The notes beneath the pieces were generated by a model. The model was not told the origin of the DNA, made no database searches, and saw only the letters and a list, made by a program, of their open reading frames with translations. Below, in pieces: positions 42,411-52,149 of a stretch of DNA of 54,565 nucleotides. Each line of letters opens with the position of its first letter. Positions within the stretch are counted from its first letter, which is position 1. Source of the DNA: Bacillota bacterium. Lineage in GTDB: Bacteria > Bacillota_I > Bacilli_A > RF39 > UBA660. The translations under genes and the position numbers were made by a program. The stretch covers positions 1 through 54,565 of the forward strand of contig SVAK01000006.1 in assembly GCA_015059445.1 (NCBI GenBank), given 5' to 3'.

Positions 42411-44582
42411 ATGAAAAAAGTATTCGAGTTAGATTTCTATGGTAGAAAACTAGTAGTAGAACATGGAGAACTAGCTAAACAAGCACACGGTAGTGTTTTA
42501 GTAAGATTTAATGACACAGTAATACTGAGTACTGCAGTTGTATCAAAAACTGCCAATTTGCTTTCTGATTTTTTTCCGTTAATGGTGTTGTATAATGAAA
42601 AATTATATTCTGTAGGAAAAATTCCAGGCGGATTCATTAAAAGAGAAGGGCGTCCAACTGATAATGCGACTCTTGCGGCCAGAATGATTGATAGACCTAT
42701 GCGTCCTTTATTTCCAGAAGATTTTAGAAATGAAGTACAAATAGTTAATACCGTTTTAAGTGTTGATCAAGATAATTCGCCAGAATTAACGGCTCTTTTT
42801 GGTTCTAGTTTAGCAACTAGTATTAGTAAAATACCATTTAATGGACCAGTAGCAGCAGTTAAAGTAGGACGTGTTAATGGCAAATTTATTATTGATCCAT
42901 CAGTTGAAGAACTAGAACAGTCTGATATTGATTTAACAGTAGCAGGTACAATGGATGCTATAAACATGGTTGAAGCTGGAAGTAAAGAAGTATCAGAAGA
43001 AGATATGTTAGAAGCTCTACTTTTAGGACATGAAGCAATTAAGAAATTAGTTGAATTCCAAAATGTGATTATTTCTGAAATTGGCGAAGAAAAAATGGAT
43101 TATCCAAGATTAGAAATAAGTGAGGAATTAAAAAGTGAAATTAAAGAACAAATTGAAGATAAAGTAGACAAAGCTTTACGTATTAAAGAAAAAGCAGAAA
43201 AATATGCAACTATAGATGCAATACAGGAAGAATTAATAAAAAAATATACTGAAGAATATGAAGAGGCTTTGAAGAGTGATGAATTTAAAGAATTAATTAC
43301 CAAAGTTTGTTTAGTATTTGAAAATGTTAAATATGATGTGTTTAGAAAAATAGTAGTTGACGAACGTATTCGTATAGATGGACGTCAAATGGATGAAATA
43401 AGACCCCTTAGTGCTTCTATTGATATTTTACCAAGAACTCATGGTTCAGCATTATTCACAAGAGGAGAAACCCAAAGTTTATCTATTACTACTTTAGGAG
43501 CTTTAGGAGAATCTCAAATGCTTGATGGTTTATCTATTGAAGACGAAAAAAGATTTATGTTACATTATAATTTTCCACAATTTAGTGTAGGAGAAACAGG
43601 ACGATATGGTAGTCCAGGCAGACGTGAAATTGGGCATGGCGCTTTAGGAGAAAGAGCTTTACTTCAAGTAATTCCTTCTGAAGAAGAATTCCCATATACA
43701 ATTAGAGTTGTATCAGAAATTTTAGAAAGCAATGGTTCTTCTAGTCAAGCAAGTATCTGCGCTGGATGTTTAAGCTTAATGGCAGCGGGTGTTCCAATTA
43801 AAGCTCCGGTTGCGGGTATTGCAATGGGGCTTATTACCAATAATGATAAATATACAATTTTAACAGATATTCAAGGTTTAGAAGACCATTTAGGAGATAT
43901 GGATTTTAAAGTTGCAGGTACTAGAAAAGGGATATGTGCCTTACAAATGGATATTAAAATAGACGGTATTAATAAAAGCATTTTAGAAGAAGCTTTAGCC
44001 CAAGCTAAAAAGGCTCGTTTGCAAATCCTAGACTTATTTGAAACTGTTATTGAAGAACCAAGAAGTGAATTGAGTCCATACGCACCAAAAATCGATACCT
44101 TTAATATTGATCCAGAAAAAATTAAAGATGTAATTGGTCGCGGTGGAGAAATGATTACAAAAATTATTCTTGAAGCTAGTAATGTAAAAACAGTAAATGA
44201 TAAAAATGCTGTTAAAGTTGATTTAGAAGATGATGGTAGAGTAATTATTTATCATACTGATAAAAATATTATCAATAAAACTCGTGAAATGATTGAGGCT
44301 GTCATAAGAGAAGTTGAAACAGGAAAAATTTATACTGGTAGGGTAGTTAAAGTAGAAGATTTTGGATGTTTTGTAGAACTTTGGCCAGGATGCGAGGGAA
44401 TGGTTCATGTTTCTCAACTTGATGAAAAAAGAGTTAATAAACCAAGCGATATTGTTAAAGTTGGAGATGAAATAATTGTAAAATCTTTAGGATGCGACAA
44501 TCGCGGTAGACTTAACTTATCAAGAAAAGAAGCCTTACCAAAAAAAGACATAAAAGAAGAAGTAAAAAAAGAGGATAATTAA
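42411..44582 (+). CDS. pnp: Polynucleotide phosphorylase
   Basis: A 3'-5' phosphorolytic exoribonuclease of mRNA decay. The 723-residue protein has two RNase PH domains (the second with FTRGETQSL and the catalytic region [16 protein letters not shown]), a KH domain ([12 protein letters not shown]) and an S1 domain ([18 protein letters not shown]). Complete and of typical length. AGAGG precedes the ATG. It follows rpsO as in most bacteria. Confidence 0.97.
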   Translation: MKKVFELDFYGRKLVVEHGELAKQAHGSVLVRFNDTVILSTAVVSKTANLLSDFFPLMVLYNEKLYSVGKIPGGFIKREGRPTDNATLAARMIDRPMRPLFPEDFRNEVQIVNTVLSVDQDNSPELTALFGSSLATSISKIPFNGPVAAVKVGRVNGKFIIDPSVEELEQSDIDLTVAGTMDAINMVEAGSKEVSEEDMLEALLLGHEAIKKLVEFQNVIISEIGEEKMDYPRLEISEELKSEIKEQIEDKVDKALRIKEKAEKYATIDAIQEELIKKYTEEYEEALKSDEFKELITKVCLVFENVKYDVFRKIVVDERIRIDGRQMDEIRPLSASIDILPRTHGSALFTRGETQSLSITTLGALGESQMLDGLSIEDEKRFMLHYNFPQFSVGETGRYGSPGRREIGHGALGERALLQVIPSEEEFPYTIRVVSEILESNGSSSQASICAGCLSLMAAGVPIKAPVAGIAMGLITNNDKYTILTDIQGLEDHLGDMDFKVAGTRKGICALQMDIKIDGINKSILEEALAQAKKARLQILDLFETVIEEPRSELSPYAPKIDTFNIDPEKIKDVIGRGGEMITKIILEASNVKTVNDKNAVKVDLEDDGRVIIYHTDKNIINKTREMIEAVIREVETGKIYTGRVVKVEDFGCFVELWPGCEGMVHVSQLDEKRVNKPSDIVKVGDEIIVKSLGCDNRGRLNLSRKEALPKKDIKEEVKKEDN

Positions 44583-44608
44583 TATATTTAAAGTAGAGGA
44601 GTGAAGTT

Positions 44609-45358
44609 ATGGATGTATTTTTAGGACTTTTTGTAATTGCTATCATCGTTGTTATTGGCGCAATTAAACAAATTAATGAGTATGAAAGGGGTATAAAATT
44701 TACTTTTGGTAAATTCTCAAAAATTATGAATCCAGGATGGAATTTAGTATTTCCGATATTCCAATCTTATAAAAAAGTAGATATAAGAACAAAAGCTGTA
44801 GATGTTCCAGAACAAGAAGCAATAACAAAAGATAATGTATCAATTAGGATTAATGCTGTTTTATATTATAAAATATTTGATGCTTCTAAAGCAGTTATTG
44901 CCGTAGAAAGCTTTAATTATGCAGTTAGTCAGCTAGCTCAAACGACTATGCGGAATATTGTTGGTTCAGTTTCATTAGATGAATTACTTTCTCAAAGGGA
45001 TAAAATTTCATCAGAAATATGTAAAATTGTTGATGAAGCAACTGATCCATGGGGAATTAAAGTAGAAAATGTAGAATTAAAAGATGTGGCCTTGCCAGAA
45101 GAAATGAAAAGAGTAATTGCTAAAGTAGCAGAAGCTGAAAGAGAAAAGCAAGCTGTTATTACTAAAGCTGAAGGAGAAGTTGAAGCATCACAAAATCTAG
45201 CTAAAGCTGCCGAGACTATGTCAAAAGTTAATGGTGCATTACATTTAAGAACTCTATCTACTATAAATGATGTTAGTAGTGATCAATCGAATACAGTAAT
45301 ATTCTGTTTGCCAATTGAAGTATTAGAAGCTATGAAGGGAAATAAAGATAAGAAGTAG
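44609..45358 (+). CDS. SPFH/Band 7 protein (slipin)
   Basis: A 249-residue stomatin-like membrane-microdomain protein. It has one N-terminal hydrophobic helix (about 2-20), then the SPFH domain with INEYERGIKFTFGKF, PGWNLVFP, VDIRTKAVDVPEQEAITKDNV and an AEAEREKQAVITKAEGE helix at the end. NfeD, the usual partner, is not beside it. GAGGAG precedes ATG. The role is likely in membrane organisation or protease quality control. Confidence 0.9.
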   Translation: MDVFLGLFVIAIIVVIGAIKQINEYERGIKFTFGKFSKIMNPGWNLVFPIFQSYKKVDIRTKAVDVPEQEAITKDNVSIRINAVLYYKIFDASKAVIAVESFNYAVSQLAQTTMRNIVGSVSLDELLSQRDKISSEICKIVDEATDPWGIKVENVELKDVALPEEMKRVIAKVAEAEREKQAVITKAEGEVEASQNLAKAAETMSKVNGALHLRTLSTINDVSSDQSNTVIFCLPIEVLEAMKGNKDKK

Positions 45359-45376
45359 TTGTCAAACTACTTTTTT
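45353..45376 (+). terminator. Terminator of the slipin gene
   Basis: AAGTAGTT/AACTACTT 8-bp stem with the stop codon inside, then a T run. Confidence 0.8.
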
Positions 45377-45388
45377 ATTTGATAGAAT
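45359..45388 (+). promoter_or_regulatory. Promoter of the RluD-family gene
   Basis: TTGTCA (45359-45364), 18-bp spacer, TAGAAT (45383-45388). The start site would be at about 45395, the ATG itself, suggesting a leaderless mRNA. Confidence 0.4.
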
Positions 45389-45394
45389 AATGTC

Positions 45395-46051
45395 ATGAAA
45401 AGCGAAAAGTTAGATATTATATATGAAGATAAATATATTATAATAGTAAATAAACCCTCAGGGTTATTTACTATTAGTACTGATAAAGAAAAGATGAAAA
45501 CATTGTTTCATCAAGTTTTATTATATTTAAAACAAAAACATAAGAACAATAAAGTATTTATTGTTCATAGATTAGATAAAGATACTAGTGGATTATTAAT
45601 ATTTGCTAGAAATGAAGATGTTAAAAAAAAGTTACAGGACAATTGGGATAAAGTAAAAAGAGAATATATTACCATAGTTTCTGGAGAAGTATTAAAAGAA
45701 AAAGATACGATAAAGTCATATTTAAAAGAAACTAAAACATTACTAGTATATTCTTCGAACGATAAAAATGGTAAATTAGCTATTACAGAATATGAGAAAG
45801 TCGCTAGCAATAAAGATTATAGTATGCTGAAAATATATATAAAAACTGGTAGAAAAAATCAAATAAGAGTTCATTTAAATGATATTGGTCATCCAATAGT
45901 TGGTGACAAAAAATATGGGAATATTAAAAATAAGCAGGTAAAAAGATTATGTTTGCATGCGAACTATTTAGAATTTAGACATCCAGTTACTAATGAACTT
46001 TTAAAGTTAGAAAGTAAATACCCTCAAGACTTTGATAAATTAATTAAGTAA
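45395..46051 (+). CDS. RluA/RluD-family pseudouridine synthase
   Basis: Makes pseudouridine in rRNA or tRNA. The 218-residue protein has IIIVNKPSGLFT, the catalytic HRLDKDTSGLLIFA (Asp nucleophile), GRKNQIRVHLNDIGHPIVGDKKYG and LHANYLEFRHP. There is no N-terminal S4 domain, so it is a short RluA-type enzyme; the target base cannot be predicted. No ribosome site precedes ATG, and the likely promoter lies so close that the message may be leaderless. Confidence 0.9.
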   Translation: MKSEKLDIIYEDKYIIIVNKPSGLFTISTDKEKMKTLFHQVLLYLKQKHKNNKVFIVHRLDKDTSGLLIFARNEDVKKKLQDNWDKVKREYITIVSGEVLKEKDTIKSYLKETKTLLVYSSNDKNGKLAITEYEKVASNKDYSMLKIYIKTGRKNQIRVHLNDIGHPIVGDKKYGNIKNKQVKRLCLHANYLEFRHPVTNELLKLESKYPQDFDKLIK

Positions 46052-46102
46052 AAAAGCTACAAAATGATGTGAACCCTATTTAGGAGAACAATTAAAAAAG
46101 CA

Positions 46103-46144
46103 GAATATTAAAAAGAGAAAATTATTTTTCTCTTTTTAATATTC
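46103..46144. terminator. Bidirectional terminator
   Basis: A perfect 19-bp stem (46103-46121 with 46126-46144) and a 4-nt loop, with A-rich and T-rich flanks inside. It sits between the convergent RluD-family and vanY-like genes and includes the stop codon of the latter. Confidence 0.85.
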
Positions 46145-47233
46145 CATCATATATAAATCATAATATTCTTCATATGTTAACCCGGACTCATAAACTTTAG
46201 TAGCAAGTTCTACTCCTAAATATCTAATATGCCATGGTTCTTCCATATATCCGGTTATTGGTACCCCAGCTTCAGTGTATCTCACAATAAATCCGTATTT
46301 ATAAGAATTTTTTAATACCCATTGATAATCTTTTTCATCTAATCGTGCTCCAATTACATTTGGATCATTTAAATCTACAGCTAATCCTAATTGATGTTCT
46401 GATGAACCAGGGCGAGCAGAGTAGGTGTCAGCCGCTTCTACGCCATCTTGAGCTACATAATTAGTATATAAAGTATTTTGAAAAGAATAAGAACGATAAG
46501 CGGTTGTGCTTTCTAAAGTTATTCCATCTTCTTTTGCTGCTTCAATAAATAGTTTATAAGCTTCAGCAGCAGGTCTTACCATTTTAGCTCCTCGAGTAGT
46601 ATCAAAAAGCGTTACTAAATCTTTTGGAACAAATTCTTTATCAACATGATGATACTTATTAACAATTACAGTTAGGTCATTTGAATTTTCTACTAATGTA
46701 CTATCTGTATAAAACTCTTTATCTAGATTAATGTTTACATATGTTACAACTGTTTGAATATCTTTTTCAGTTTTCTTTAAGTAATCGTCATATCTGTCTA
46801 AATTATCGATGTTAAAATTTTTAATATCAATGTATTTACTAAAATCTTTTTTGGCTAATTTTAATAATTTACTTTGATTTTTTTCGCTTAATTTAAATAT
46901 GTTATTTATCTCCTGTGCATTATAACCAATTTTTAAATAAGTATTTATATTATTAATGAAACCATCAATATTTAAATATTCTATGTTTATATATTCTTCG
47001 ATATATTCTATATTAAAATTATTACTTTGCAACATTTTGTCTAATGTTTTAGAATAATCGCTTTTATATACATCACTTAATTTATTTTCTTTTATTACTT
47101 GAATAGCTTCTTTGCTATAATATTCTTTTGATCCCGTATTTCTTGTTAGTAATATGATAATTCCAATAATTATTATAGTTAACGATAATATAATGATAAG
47201 AAGAACTTCCTTTTTTAATTTTTTGCGTTTCAT
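46136..47233 (-). CDS. D-alanyl-D-alanine carboxypeptidase, VanY/DdcB family (M15B)
   Basis: A membrane-anchored zinc peptidase that trims the terminal D-Ala of peptidoglycan stems. The 365-residue protein has a basic N terminus and one transmembrane helix (about 10-30), a ~150-residue helical spacer, then the VanY domain with TTAYRSY, SARPGSSEHQLGLAVD (zinc ligands H280 and D287) and EPWHIRY (H335). The spacer is longer than usual. It has its own promoter. Neighbouring minus-strand genes also encode envelope proteins. Confidence 0.9.
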   Translation of the reverse strand: MKRKKLKKEVLLIIILSLTIIIIGIIILLTRNTGSKEYYSKEAIQVIKENKLSDVYKSDYSKTLDKMLQSNNFNIEYIEEYINIEYLNIDGFINNINTYLKIGYNAQEINNIFKLSEKNQSKLLKLAKKDFSKYIDIKNFNIDNLDRYDDYLKKTEKDIQTVVTYVNINLDKEFYTDSTLVENSNDLTVIVNKYHHVDKEFVPKDLVTLFDTTRGAKMVRPAAEAYKLFIEAAKEDGITLESTTAYRSYSFQNTLYTNYVAQDGVEAADTYSARPGSSEHQLGLAVDLNDPNVIGARLDEKDYQWVLKNSYKYGFIVRYTEAGVPITGYMEEPWHIRYLGVELATKVYESGLTYEEYYDLYMMEY

Positions 47234-47251
47234 AAGCGATCACCTATAATA

Positions 47252-47281
47252 ATTATATCATGGTTAGATTTTTTTGTTCAA
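47252..47281 (-). promoter_or_regulatory. Promoter of the VanY-type gene
   Basis: On the minus strand TTGAAC (47281-47276), 18-bp spacer, TATAAT (47257-47252), then AGGTGA before the ATG. Confidence 0.5.
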
Positions 47282-47296
47282 AAATTTATATTACTT

Positions 47297-47333
47297 TACA
47301 AAAAAGTTAGTTCATTATTTTGAACTAACTTTT
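47297..47333 (-). terminator. Terminator of the repeat-protein operon
   Basis: AGTTAGTTCA/TGAACTAACT stem with a T run on the minus strand, overlapping the stop codon at 47315. Confidence 0.8.
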
Positions 47334-48919
47334 CTAGTCTTTCCAGTTCTTTCCCAACCATCTAAGCTTGTTTCAGAACTCCATTTATATTTGTATTTTG
47401 TAACGCTTTTTGTTGATTTAGTAGGATTTGTTGTAGTGGTAGAGCCTTTAGTACATGTTGCTGCTGCTCCAGTACCTACTTTATTATATCCTTCACCACA
47501 AGTATATTCGGTATTTTTTGTTGCACTTATCGTATCTTTGGTATTTAACACACATTTAGTACCATTTAATGTACCTTCGGAACAACTATAAGTTGTTTTA
47601 GGTGTAGCATTTACAGATGAAGTAGAGGTAATTGTACATTTAGTACCATTTAATGTACCTTCAGAACAACTATAAGTAGTCTTAGGTGTAGCATCTACAG
47701 ATGAAGTAGAAGTAATTGTACATTTAGTACCATTTAATTTACCTTGAGAACAACTATAAGTAGTCTTAGGTGTAGCGTCAACTTCTTTGTAAGATGATTT
47801 ATTACAATAATATTTATAATAAGTTCTTGTACATCCACTATAAGATGAACATGAGTCTGTATAAGATCCGCTATACTTACATCCATTATAAGTTTTTCCT
47901 TTATATAAAGTATAACTTTGATAGTAAGACTTTGTTGTGCTTATACGACAATATTTTTCGTTTATTAATTCTCCTTCAGAACAACTGTAAGTAGTCTTAG
48001 GTGTAGCATCTACAGATGAAGTAGAAGTAATTGTACATTTAGTACCATTTAATTTACCTTGAGAACAACTGTAAGTAGTCTTAGGTGTAGCATCTACAGA
48101 TGAAGTAGAAGTAATTGTACATTTAGTACCATTTAATTGGCCTTGAGAACAACTATAAGTAGTCTTAGGTGTTGCGTCGATAGCGCTGCTGTTTTTTATA
48201 CATTTAACGCTAGAACCATTACCAGTTTTTGTATAACCACTAGGACAATTATAGGTTACATTTTTAGTAGCATTAACAGTAGAACTGCTACCTTTTACAC
48301 ATTTAGTGTTAGTTCCACTTCCAGTTTTTGTGTAGCCAGAAGGACAATTATAAACTGTTTCTGTTGCTTTATATGGTTGTTTATATTGGTGTTCAACTTC
48401 TTCTGGAGTGGTGCATGTTCCGTTGTTACATAATTGGTTGCATCCTAACTCTTCAGTAGTTTTAGCAACTTCGCTACCACAAATTAAAGTGACAGTCATT
48501 GTATATTCACCATTGTCATTTTTAACCATAACGTAACTATCTTCAGTATCACAAGTTCCATCACCATAACTAAACGGTAAGATTAATTCCTTGTTTATTA
48601 AATCTTGTAGTGTATATTTTAATGAATTTCCTGTAGTAGGTAATTCGCTTATTTGAAAATATTCTTTTGCAGTATCATGAAAATATCTATAATTATTAAT
48701 AAAGATTCCGGAATATGAATTTGGATTTGTTAAAACTTCATTAATGTTGTTGTTAATATTATTTTCATCATAGTCAACATTTATATTATTAGAATTAGAA
48801 TCATTTCTTGTAAATAACCATATGATTAAGAAGATGATTGCAGCAATTGCTAATATAACTAATCCCTTTTTAATTAAGCTTCCCCAATCAATTCTTTTTC
48901 TAGGTTCTTCTATATACAT
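47315..48919 (-). CDS. Membrane-anchored cysteine-rich repeat protein
   Basis: 534 residues. A cytoplasmic MYIEEPRKRIDWG start, one transmembrane helix (about 16-37), an Asn/Asp-rich linker, a ~100-residue external domain, then paired NCPSGYTKTG units and six 28-residue repeats of the form YSCSxGxLNGTKCTITSTSSVDATPKTT-like sequence (given here as pattern, two Cys each). A 49-residue Tyr/Ser/Cys-rich stretch interrupts the repeats after the third unit. The C terminus is basic with a final ...TRKVSSK. No sorting signal is seen. Probably an extracellular stalk or adhesin stabilised by disulfides. It lies 10 bp after the upstream gene, so one operon with it. Function unknown. Confidence 0.7.
   Translation of the reverse strand: MYIEEPRKRIDWGSLIKKGLVILAIAAIIFLIIWLFTRNDSNSNNINVDYDENNINNNINEVLTNPNSYSGIFINNYRYFHDTAKEYFQISELPTTGNSLKYTLQDLINKELILPFSYGDGTCDTEDSYVMVKNDNGEYTMTVTLICGSEVAKTTEELGCNQLCNNGTCTTPEEVEHQYKQPYKATETVYNCPSGYTKTGSGTNTKCVKGSSSTVNATKNVTYNCPSGYTKTGNGSSVKCIKNSSAIDATPKTTYSCSQGQLNGTKCTITSTSSVDATPKTTYSCSQGKLNGTKCTITSTSSVDATPKTTYSCSEGELINEKYCRISTTKSYYQSYTLYKGKTYNGCKYSGSYTDSCSSYSGCTRTYYKYYCNKSSYKEVDATPKTTYSCSQGKLNGTKCTITSTSSVDATPKTTYSCSEGTLNGTKCTITSTSSVNATPKTTYSCSEGTLNGTKCVLNTKDTISATKNTEYTCGEGYNKVGTGAAATCTKGSTTTTNPTKSTKSVTKYKYKWSSETSLDGWERTGKTRKVSSK
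47545..48180 (-). repeat. 84-bp tandem repeats within the cysteine-rich protein gene
   Basis: The element ACATTTAGTACCATTTAA recurs at 47552, 47636, 47720, 48035 and 48119, with exact 84-bp steps within each block. A diverged sixth unit lies around 47951, and about 147 bp of unrelated coding sequence splits the array. All spacings keep the reading frame. Confidence 0.9.
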
Positions 48920-48929
48920 AAATTACCTC

Positions 48930-50780
48930 CTAATTTTCTAATATACGACCTTGTCCATTAATATTTTTTAATTCTGGACCTTCTAAAGCGCTGAACATTA
49001 AATATTGTAATTCTTCATATGCTTTTATTAAATTGTCGATATCGGGATCTGGTGTACTACCAGCTGATGGTACAAATGTAGGGTACATTGGAGCAATAAA
49101 AGAATTATATGTTATATACCAATCGTTGTAATCTGTAACTTGAGCTTTCATATTAATTTCATTTTTACCATTTAATGCACTTTCTTCATTTGTAAATCCG
49201 TTTAATGAGGCAGCAAAGATATTTAAGTAATTATACATATCTTTTTTTGCTGCTAAATCATTAGGATTCTCTAAAACCTTCCTGCATAATGGTTTAAAAC
49301 CACTTAAGAATTGTTCTATATCGGAACCTTCAGCTGCAAAATAATTTAAAGCATCTAGTTTAGCTAAATCTGCTTTAGTAGTAGCTCCAAATAATGCATT
49401 GTCTACAATACGGTTAAATGAAGTATTGAATGATTGAGCTAAATTTACGTTATCTGTTGTTTGTAAAGATTTATTATCAATAGCTATTAGAATTTCTACT
49501 ATATCATTTATACTAGCTCCGTCATAAAAATTTGATTTTTGGATTTGATATGCACGATTTACATAGTCTACAGCTTTAGCAGAAGTAATGTTGTAAATAG
49601 TTCTAGCATTTTCATAATCTTCAATATAACTTAAATTGAATCCCTTATTAACTCCAGCATAATTTTCAACCATAGGAATGAATGGAGCATTTAATATTTT
49701 AGAAACTTCTTCAATTGAGAAATTTTCAACCATTAATGTAGAAAAATATTCATTATATCCTTTAGAAATTAATGCATCAATTGTAACTCTTTTTTCATTT
49801 GCTTCAGTTGATGAAGTGCTAGTAGGATATTTTGTGCCTTCAGGCTTATTATTTGTTTTATTATTGGTATTTTCGCATTTATTTAGCATAAGTAACATAA
49901 GAATTAAGATTACACTAATACCAGTTGTCCATCCAATAGCTTTTGCATGTTCTTTTACCCATTGAACAGTTTTTTCGCTAATTTGGGCTAATTTATTTTT
50001 AACTTCTCCTTTTTTATTTTTCTTATTTGCATCTTTTTCTAAATCAGTAAGTAATTCTTCTATCAGTGCTTTAAGTTGAGCATCTAGAATACTATTGTAT
50101 TTGTCTAGTATAGCTTGTTTTTCGGCTTTTTTAGTTTTAGAATTAGCTAATTTTTGTAAATCGTTTTGAAGTGCTTTTTCGTCAATTATAGAATCTAAAT
50201 GTTTTTGAATTTTTTCTAAAGTTGCCTCTTTTTCGGCCTTTTCGGATTCTAAATCCTTAGTAGATATGTTTCTTTTTTCAAGTGTTGCTATAGTACTTTT
50301 TAATGATGCGATTTCGGCTTCTAAATCTGTTTTAGCTTTAATTAAATCTAAATCCTTTTCATCAACTCCAAGCAATTTTGCTATAGGAGCAACGTCTGGT
50401 GTGTTGGCCTTTTTAAATTCATCGCTAATTTTCTTTATTAGTTTTTGTTTTTGATCTTTAGGTAAAGGTTTTTTATTTTTGTCTAAACCATTAGCTAATG
50501 TTTCAAGAGCAACCTGAATTGTTTTAACTGCTGAAATTTTTTTGAATCTCTCTAAAAATTCATTAATAGTTTTGATTCTAGCTTCAAGTCTTCTTAATTC
50601 TTTAGTACCTTTGTTAGCAGATAATTTTCCTTCAGCCAATTGACTTATTATCTCTTTTTTTTGTTCTTCTAAACTTGGTATATCTGGTTCACCAGTTTTT
50701 CCTTTTTTTCCGTTTAATTCTTCATTTAGTTGGTTAATATATTCTTGAACTTTTTTTAATTTTTCTTGTAATTCACTCAT
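48930..50780 (-). CDS. Coiled-coil membrane protein with helical extracellular domain
   Basis: 616 residues. The first ~290 are highly charged Glu/Lys/Leu coiled coil with a GKKGKTGEPDIPS break near residue 25. One transmembrane helix follows (about 295-315, IGWTTGISVILILMLLMLN), then a Thr/Ser linker and a ~290-residue external domain that looks mainly helical. The N terminus is thus probably cytoplasmic. It ends GRILEN. No family recognised. The start is ATG at 50780 after GGGGGAT; an upstream in-frame start at 50822 would precede the predicted transcription start. It forms an operon with the repeat protein. Confidence 0.65.
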   Translation of the reverse strand: MSELQEKLKKVQEYINQLNEELNGKKGKTGEPDIPSLEEQKKEIISQLAEGKLSANKGTKELRRLEARIKTINEFLERFKKISAVKTIQVALETLANGLDKNKKPLPKDQKQKLIKKISDEFKKANTPDVAPIAKLLGVDEKDLDLIKAKTDLEAEIASLKSTIATLEKRNISTKDLESEKAEKEATLEKIQKHLDSIIDEKALQNDLQKLANSKTKKAEKQAILDKYNSILDAQLKALIEELLTDLEKDANKKNKKGEVKNKLAQISEKTVQWVKEHAKAIGWTTGISVILILMLLMLNKCENTNNKTNNKPEGTKYPTSTSSTEANEKRVTIDALISKGYNEYFSTLMVENFSIEEVSKILNAPFIPMVENYAGVNKGFNLSYIEDYENARTIYNITSAKAVDYVNRAYQIQKSNFYDGASINDIVEILIAIDNKSLQTTDNVNLAQSFNTSFNRIVDNALFGATTKADLAKLDALNYFAAEGSDIEQFLSGFKPLCRKVLENPNDLAAKKDMYNYLNIFAASLNGFTNEESALNGKNEINMKAQVTDYNDWYITYNSFIAPMYPTFVPSAGSTPDPDIDNLIKAYEELQYLMFSALEGPELKNINGQGRILEN

Positions 50781-50812
50781 TTTTAAAATCCCCCTTTGTG
50801 AATATGGCCTAT

Positions 50813-50841
50813 ATATTAACACAAAATTACTAATATGTCAA
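50813..50841 (-). promoter_or_regulatory. Promoter of the coiled-coil/repeat-protein operon
   Basis: On the minus strand a consensus TTGACA (50841-50836), 17-bp spacer, TAATAT (50818-50813). One of the best promoters in the window. Confidence 0.75.
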
Positions 50842-50884
50842 CCGCAAGACCACAAAATTTACAAACAATTGTTATGATATGATA

Positions 50885-50913
50885 CAAAAAAGTGAAGCAC
50901 TCAATTACTTCAC
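50885..50913 (-). terminator. Terminator of tmcAL
   Basis: GTGAAG/CTTCAC stem with a 10-nt loop and, on the minus strand, a T run. Confidence 0.6.
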
Positions 50914-50959
50914 ACAATAATTTTTATTATAGTTTAAATATATTAAAATATAGTTAATC

Positions 50960-52075
50960 TTAAAACTTGATAGGTTTGTTATTAGTTTCAAATTCTAAAT
51001 TGTTATCTTTTGATACTAAATCATATATTGCAGCTGCTTTTAATTCGTATTGATAAGTTAAAGACTCTTTGAATGGAGTAATAGGAATCTTGAGATTTTT
51101 CTTAATTTTATTTAAATGTTTTTTGCCATTATCGTTAAACCCTAATATTTTTATATAGTCAAAAGTTAAATTAAAATTGTCTTCTTTGGTAAAGCCAATT
51201 AAAATATGAACAAGCATTCTTCTGATTTTGTTATATGTATATCTTTTAGATTTTGTTTTTTCAATTAATTCATCAATGTTTTCGCATTCGTTAATAACCT
51301 TTTTTAATCTATTTTCAATTCCTTCATCGACATCTAAATAAATACTTAAATCTTTTTCAGTTATTATTTTATATTTAATGGTTTTGAAAAAATCGTTAAA
51401 AGAAATATTTTTAATAAATGAAAGAGTTATCTTAGGTACATATTTTGATATTTCTATATTGTTAATTAATTTATTTCTAATATTTGATGCACTTATAATT
51501 TCTTCATTTGAGTCTATATCTAAATAATTATTAGTTCTTTTAATTGTAATTGGTTTAATATTATATTTATTTAGTTTAATGCTTTTTAGGTAAGATATTC
51601 CAAGTAAGTCATTAGAATTGAAATCAAATTCAATATTTATTGCTTTGGCTAATGCAGTAGGGTAATTTAGACCTTCAGCTAAGTATTTTTTTACATTGCT
51701 ATTGTATTCATCCTTATTATAGAGAGTGTAATCAGTTATTTTATGCAGGGTGTCTAAATCATTACATTCACTACCAAATATAACATATTCACAACCCAAT
51801 TTTTCTAGCATAGTAATACTAGCATTAGCAAATATATCAGCACTTTGAGTTCCATATACAAAAGGCAGTTCTACTACAATGTCGATGCCTTCTAAAAGCG
51901 CGATATTAGTTTTATCTTTTTTAGAAATTATGGAAACTTCACCGCGTTCTAAAAAATAACCATTTAATATTAAAATGATTAGAGAATTAGGATATAATTC
52001 TTTAACTTTTTGTAAATGATATAAGTGTCCATTATGAAATGGGTTATATTCACAAATAATACCAACTATTTTCAT
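50960..52075 (-). CDS. tmcAL: tRNA(Met) cytidine acetate ligase
   Basis: Forms N4-acetylcytidine at position 34 of elongator tRNA-Met from acetate and ATP. The 371-residue protein opens with MKIVGIICEYNPFHNGHLYHL, holding the HxGH nucleotidyltransferase motif, and continues with ILNGYFLERGEVSIISK, the VELPFVYGTQSADIFA segment and a SASNIR segment (ATP-binding). Length is slightly short against ~400, with a reduced C terminus. It was formerly annotated as YlbM. Divergent from miaA, another tRNA-modification gene. Confidence 0.92.
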   Translation of the reverse strand: MKIVGIICEYNPFHNGHLYHLQKVKELYPNSLIILILNGYFLERGEVSIISKKDKTNIALLEGIDIVVELPFVYGTQSADIFANASITMLEKLGCEYVIFGSECNDLDTLHKITDYTLYNKDEYNSNVKKYLAEGLNYPTALAKAINIEFDFNSNDLLGISYLKSIKLNKYNIKPITIKRTNNYLDIDSNEEIISASNIRNKLINNIEISKYVPKITLSFIKNISFNDFFKTIKYKIITEKDLSIYLDVDEGIENRLKKVINECENIDELIEKTKSKRYTYNKIRRMLVHILIGFTKEDNFNLTFDYIKILGFNDNGKKHLNKIKKNLKIPITPFKESLTYQYELKAAAIYDLVSKDNNLEFETNNKPIKF

Positions 52076-52112
52076 TTAAATCACAAATAAAATATAACAA
52101 TTTAAATTGTTA

Positions 52113-52149
52113 TTGTCAATTTTGTTTATTATCATTTATAATAAACAAA
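52113..52149 (+). promoter_or_regulatory. miaA promoter with perfect inverted repeat
   Basis: TTGTCA (52113-52118) and TATAAT (52137-52142), 18-bp spacer. A perfect 12-bp inverted repeat (TTTGTTTATTAT 52121-52132 and ATAATAAACAAA 52138-52149) spans the spacer and -10, a possible operator. Confidence 0.5.

Noticed and set aside
46052-46102. Mobile-element remnant between the RluD-family gene and the bidirectional terminator
   Set aside because: About 50 bp with no repeats, coding sense or target duplication; nothing can be supported.
47545-48180. CRISPR-like regular repeats
   Set aside because: Units are 84 bp, contiguous, in frame, without unique spacers, and translate as protein repeats.
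47274-48433. Plus-strand open frames opposite the repeat-protein gene
   Set aside because: They mirror the repetitive minus-strand coding sequence and lack start signals.
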